From contig NZ_CP087585.1 of NCBI RefSeq assembly GCF_022200785.1, positions 4,030,001-4,094,000 of the forward strand: a DNA stretch of 64,000 nucleotides. Direction: 5' to 3'. Of this stretch, positions 60,399-64,000 are shown in pieces. Origin of the DNA: Pedobacter mucosus. GTDB lineage: Bacteria > Bacteroidota > Bacteroidia > Sphingobacteriales > Sphingobacteriaceae. The notes beneath the pieces were generated by a model. That model worked only from the letters and a program-made list of their open reading frames with translations. It was not told the DNA's origin and did no database searches. The translations under genes and the position numbers were made by a program. Within the stretch, counting starts at the first letter, position 1. Each line of letters begins with the position of its first letter.

Positions 60399-61772
60399 AT
60401 GATAGAAACTGTTGCAATTGCCCTTTTAGTTGTCATTTTAATTGTTTTGATAATGCTTTTTATCAAAAAACCACAAAATTCGATCGCCATATTCTCTATT
60501 GAAGAATTTGAAAAAATAAAAGCTGAAAACGAAATATTAAAGATCAGTTTGGCAAAAGCCGATGAGCGTGTTTCCAATTTATCAACTGAAAAAGACCACA
60601 TTACAATTTTATTAAAACAAGAGCAACAGCGACTAATTGAGGAGCTGCAAGCAGAACGAGATCGATTGGCAGATGCTAACCGAGAACTTGAAAGTACGCG
60701 TTCATTTTACATTGCCGAGAAGGAAAAACTGGTAGAGCAAAAGGCAAATTTTGAACAATCTCAAGAGAAACTAAATAAAGATTTTGAGTTGATTGCGAAT
60801 AAGATTTTAGAAGAAAAATCAACCCGGTTTATTGAGCAAAATAGAACTAATCTCGATTTAATTTTAAATCCTTTAAAAGAAAATATAAAAGCTTTTGAAG
60901 AAAAAGTAGAGAAAGTTTATAAAGCAGAATCTGATGAACGAAATATATTAAAAGGTGTAATTTCCGAATTACAAATTCAAAGTAAACTTATTCAGGAAGA
61001 TGCAAATAATTTAACTAAAGCATTAAAAGGAGACAATAAGAGACAAGGAAATTGGGGAGAAATTATTTTAGAAAAGGTTTTGGAGCGTTCTGGATTAATT
61101 CGCGATCAGGAATATCGCATTCAGGCTTCGCACATGTCTGCCGAAGGCGGTCGATACCAGCCCGATGTTGTTATTGATTTACCAGATGATAAACATTTAG
61201 TTATTGATGCAAAAGTTTCTTTAATTGCTTATGAGCGCTCAGTATCAGCCGAAACTGAAGAAGAACGAGATGGATTTATTAAAGCTCATTTAGCCTCGAT
61301 TAAAAATCACATTCAAGAATTGTCTTCTAAAAATTACCAGGATTTGTATAAAATTAACTCTCCAGATTTCGTTTTACTCTTCGTTCCAATAGAATCCTCT
61401 TTCAGTGTGGCTGTTCAAAAAGATGCCGAATTATTTAATTTTGCCTGGGATAGGAGGGTCGTAATTGTGAGTCCTTCTACGCTTTTAGCTACGTTAAGAA
61501 CCATTGCCAGCATGTGGAAACAAGAACGACAAAATAGAAATGTTATGGAAATTGCCCGTTTAAGCGGAAGCATGTACGATAAATTTGTCGGCTTTGTAAC
61601 CGATATGGAGAATATTGGTAAACACATTAAAAACGGACAAGATGCTTATGATAAGGCACTTAATAAATTATCCTTAGGCTCAGGGAGTTTAACAAATACT
61701 TCCGAGAAGATTAAAAAATTAGGCGCAAAAGCAACTAAGCAGATTGATATTAAGTATTTGGATGAAGAATAG
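60399..61772 (+). CDS. rmuC: DNA recombination protein RmuC family
   Basis: From ATG 60399 the product is 457 residues (MIETVAIALLVVILIVLIML), an N-terminal membrane anchor, a coiled coil at about 30-180 (LRL-type charged helices) and the RmuC nuclease-like domain (about 190-440): NWGEIILEKVLERSGL, EGGRYQPDVVIDLPDDKHLV, IDAKVSLIAYERS and VLLFVPIESSFSVA. RmuC limits inversions at short inverted repeats in E. coli and has a predicted restriction-endonuclease-like fold. A frame open to 60342 gives a TTG start with no anchor improvement and is rejected. Confidence 0.92.
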   Translation: MIETVAIALLVVILIVLIMLFIKKPQNSIAIFSIEEFEKIKAENEILKISLAKADERVSNLSTEKDHITILLKQEQQRLIEELQAERDRLADANRELESTRSFYIAEKEKLVEQKANFEQSQEKLNKDFELIANKILEEKSTRFIEQNRTNLDLILNPLKENIKAFEEKVEKVYKAESDERNILKGVISELQIQSKLIQEDANNLTKALKGDNKRQGNWGEIILEKVLERSGLIRDQEYRIQASHMSAEGGRYQPDVVIDLPDDKHLVIDAKVSLIAYERSVSAETEEERDGFIKAHLASIKNHIQELSSKNYQDLYKINSPDFVLLFVPIESSFSVAVQKDAELFNFAWDRRVVIVSPSTLLATLRTIASMWKQERQNRNVMEIARLSGSMYDKFVGFVTDMENIGKHIKNGQDAYDKALNKLSLGSGSLTNTSEKIKKLGAKATKQIDIKYLDEE

Positions 61773-61783
61773 ATTTTGTGCAA

Positions 61784-61885
61784 TCGTCATGCTGAATTTA
61801 TTTCAGCATCTTTCCTGCTAAGCCGCCTTGTTAATAAGATCCTTAATCAAGTTCAGGATGACGACCGTCTCTAAAGACGGTCGTA
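61784..61885 (+). repeat. Dispersed spacer repeat of the ATGCTGAA / TCAGGATGACGA type, with terminal hairpin
   Basis: TCGTCATGCTGAATTTATTT at 61784 and GTTCAGGATGACGACCG ending near 61867 are the same two blocks as at 16341-16420. The end forms the hairpin ACGACCGTCT-CTAA-AGACGGTCGT (61861-61884), a perfect 10-bp stem that may terminate rmuC. Confidence 0.65.
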
Positions 61886-61901
61886 TTGTATTCATAATAT
61901 T

Positions 61902-62942
61902 TTACTTATTAAAAGCATTCCAACCTTGAGCTTTTAGCTCATGCATTTTCTCTGATTTTGAAACCATTTTGCATCCAGAGTTTTTATCAGTTACATGGCC
62001 AATCACTGTAATATCTACATCGTGTTTCAATTTCTTGTAATCTTCCTGACTAATCGTAAATAGCAATTCATAGTCTTCACCACCACTTAAAGCACAAACT
62101 GTTGGGTCTAAACCTAATTCGCGGGCGGTTTCATACGTCATCGGATCTAACGGAATTTTATCCTCATAAATGGTTATGCCTACATTAGATTGTTCTGCGA
62201 TGTGCAAAATTTCAGAAGCTAAACCATCAGAAACATCAATCATTGATGTTGGTTTTATATTTAAATCTTCCAAAAGTGCAACAATATCTATTCGAGCTTC
62301 AGGCTTTAATTGCCTTTCAATAATATAATCTTTGCCTTCTAAATCTGGTTGAATTTGAGGGTTTTCAAGATAAATTTGTTTCTCTCTTTCTAATATTTGC
62401 AAGCCTAAATAAGCACCACCTAAATCACCAGAAACACAAAGTAAATCATTTTCCTGCGCACCATTTCTATAAGTAATTTTATCAGCATCGGCATAGCCAA
62501 TACTGGTAATACTGATTACTAAACCTTGTTTACTTGATGATGTATCACCACCAATTAAATCTATGTTGTATTTATTACAAGCCAGTTCAATTCCTTTATA
62601 AAGTTCTTCAACAGCTTCTAAAGGAAATTTACTGGATAAACCAAGAGAAACAGTAATCTGACTTGCTTTACCATTCATTGCGTAAATATCACTCAAATTT
62701 ACCTGAACAGCTTTGTAACCCAAATGCATTAATGGCACATAAGCCAAATCGAAATGAATACCTTCAAGCAATAAATCAGTAGAAATTAGGGTTTGTTTGC
62801 CCCTGCTATCTAAAACAGCCGCGTCATCTCCAACACCTTTTACCGAATAATCATTCTTTATTTTGAAGTTGGTGGTTAAGTGTTTTATCAACCCAAATTC
62901 ACCTAATTCATTAATATCTGTGCGTTCTTTATTTTCAAACAT
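61902..62942 (-). CDS. thiL: Thiamine-monophosphate kinase
   Basis: ThiL phosphorylates thiamine monophosphate to the active diphosphate. The 346-residue AIR-synthase-fold enzyme has GVGDDAAVLDSRG, STDLLLEGIHFDLAYVP, GYKAVQVNLSDIYAMNG, DLIGGDTSSSKQG, DVSDGLASEILHIAEQS and ALSGGEDYELLFT. Length is usual. It precedes the symporter gene region with a 96-bp gap. No other thi genes are adjacent. Confidence 0.95.
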   Translation of the reverse strand: MFENKERTDINELGEFGLIKHLTTNFKIKNDYSVKGVGDDAAVLDSRGKQTLISTDLLLEGIHFDLAYVPLMHLGYKAVQVNLSDIYAMNGKASQITVSLGLSSKFPLEAVEELYKGIELACNKYNIDLIGGDTSSSKQGLVISITSIGYADADKITYRNGAQENDLLCVSGDLGGAYLGLQILEREKQIYLENPQIQPDLEGKDYIIERQLKPEARIDIVALLEDLNIKPTSMIDVSDGLASEILHIAEQSNVGITIYEDKIPLDPMTYETARELGLDPTVCALSGGEDYELLFTISQEDYKKLKHDVDITVIGHVTDKNSGCKMVSKSEKMHELKAQGWNAFNK

Positions 62943-63038
62943 ATGCTAAACCCATAAAGGCTTTAATTGTAAATTATATTAATTATAGAGGATACCTCAA
63001 ATTATTTAATTCCTTCGACAAGCTCAGGATGACAATCA

Positions 63039-64000
63039 CTAAATAATTTTTCGATCTTCCATCCAATTTTTTCCTTCTGTAAATCTGGCAATCAACATTG
63101 CGGCAACATTATCACCAGTCGCATTTAGTAAGGTCGCCATCGGATCTACTAAAGTTCCAATAATCATTGCTGGTGGTAAGGCTTCTTGCGGTAACTGATA
63201 GGCAGAGATCATTAATAGTTCGCCAATATAACCACCATTTGGAATTCCTCCTTCTACAATACTTACTAAAACCGTAATTCCTAATGCTAAAATAATGGTA
63301 TCAAAATGTACCAAATCCTTTCCAAAAATAGCAAAAACTACTGCAATTTTTATGATTGAACTAATACTTGAACCATCCTTATGTAAAGTAGAACCTAAGG
63401 GAATGACTACATTCGTAATGTAAGGCGGAACGCCCATTTTTATTGTTCCATCTAAGTTTGCAGGTATTGTAGCAATGCTGCTGCAGGTGCCAACTGATGT
63501 TAATGATGGAATAATATTATTTTTCCAAAATACTTTAATAGCTTTAAATCCGCCGGCAATAAAAGCATACAAGGTAAAAAATACAACAAAATAAAATGCA
63601 CCAACACCGTAGTACAAGCCTAAAGCCTTTGCATAAGTTCCAAAAAGCTGAGGTCCGAAAACACCCACTTGATAAGCAAAATATGCACCCAAGCCAATTG
63701 GTCCTAACTTCATAATTAAAATAATGAGTTTCTTCATTACTTCATTTCCAGAAACTAAAAAGTTTTTAAATCCTTCTCCATCTTTACCGGAATACAAAGT
63801 AGAAAAGCCAACTAAAACCGAAAAAATAATCAGCGCCAACATATTTTTTCGACTTCCAATTTCGAAGAACTCTCCAACGGTTAAAAGTTGGGTCATTTGC
63901 TCGCCAAAAGATTGCATTTTAGTTTCTTCCAAAGGAATAGTACTATTACCTAACGCCTGGTGTATGGGAAAAAGCCAAGTTGCTGCTAAAGTTAAAAGTG
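63039..64000 (-). CDS. DAACS-family dicarboxylate/amino acid:cation symporter, C-terminal part (cut by window edge)
   Basis: The frame is open from the stop at 63039 to the window end, giving 320 residues; the N-terminus is outside. A TTG at 63930-63932 is in frame but lies inside the protein, not a true start. Visible are membrane segments, the family motif SLTSVGTCSSIATIPANL (the TSSSxATLP-type loop), GSTLHKDGSSISSIIK and the substrate/Na motif LNATGDNVAAMLIAR. DAACS proteins take up glutamate, aspartate or C4-dicarboxylates with Na+ or H+. Substrate not assignable. Confidence 0.9.
   Translation of the reverse strand, partial: LLTLAATWLFPIHQALGNSTIPLEETKMQSFGEQMTQLLTVGEFFEIGSRKNMLALIIFSVLVGFSTLYSGKDGEGFKNFLVSGNEVMKKLIILIMKLGPIGLGAYFAYQVGVFGPQLFGTYAKALGLYYGVGAFYFVVFFTLYAFIAGGFKAIKVFWKNNIIPSLTSVGTCSSIATIPANLDGTIKMGVPPYITNVVIPLGSTLHKDGSSISSIIKIAVVFAIFGKDLVHFDTIILALGITVLVSIVEGGIPNGGYIGELLMISAYQLPQEALPPAMIIGTLVDPMATLLNATGDNVAAMLIARFTEGKNWMEDRKII

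Overview
This window is a stretch of a low-GC (roughly one third G+C by eye) Bacteroidota chromosome, most likely from the family Sphingobacteriaceae (Pedobacter or a near relative). The evidence is a SusC/RagA-type receptor, a second TonB-dependent receptor with a carboxypeptidase-like N-terminal domain, the gliding lipoprotein GldH, DUF3078 and DUF5916 proteins, a split DsbD, and promoters that fit the Bacteroidota -7 consensus TAnnTTTG. Start codons lack Shine-Dalgarno sequences, as is usual in this phylum. The genus is inference; no rRNA or tRNA gene was seen.

Layout. 1-8.1 kb: 5' part of a susC-like gene, a large M14 peptidase, murF and a TonB-dependent receptor. 8.1-11.2 kb: minus-strand operon for DNA polymerase III delta', a RicT-like PSP1 protein and GldH. 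11.4-16.3 kb: plus-strand run of ruvX, an O-methyltransferase, two glucosaminidase-LysM proteins, a carboxypeptidase-like-domain protein with a tiny HExxH membrane protein, and a DUF3078 protein. 16.6-27.2 kb: ffh, a DUF5916 protein, an unrecognised 810-residue exported protein, a Tat-type TIM-barrel protein, a sigma-54 response regulator and an MscS channel. 27.2-30.9 kb: rplS, trmD, rimM, rpsP, a deoxynucleotidase and apaG. 30.9-38.2 kb: dusB, a CPBP protease, DUF2007, cdsA, pfkA, dsbD, a separate DsbD N-terminal-domain protein and birA. 38.2-44.1 kb: rsfS, ftsH, a LUD-domain protein, a FabH-like ketosynthase and a TPR protein. 44.2-50.6 kb: zinc-ribbon protein, Nif3-like protein, TM2 and DUF2752 proteins, mfd. 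50.7-57.9 kb: DUF3820, FrnE-like DsbA, a second M14 peptidase, and metE behind a cobalamin riboswitch, followed by a thioesterase. 58-64 kb: YugP-like peptidase, purU, rmuC, thiL and the truncated end of a DAACS symporter.

The content is mostly core genome: envelope synthesis and redox, translation and RNA modification, DNA repair and replication, and nutrient uptake. I found no prophage, insertion sequence, CRISPR array or toxin-antitoxin pair. The least explained material is between genes. At least four copies of a structured repeat have conserved arms and a hairpin centre whose sequence varies while still pairing. There are further palindromic spacer repeats, a cluster of TTACAA sites, and a B12 riboswitch with a visible competing helix. 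Among proteins, the most open questions are the 810-residue exported protein at 20720-23152 and the 106-residue HExxH membrane protein at 14929-15249.
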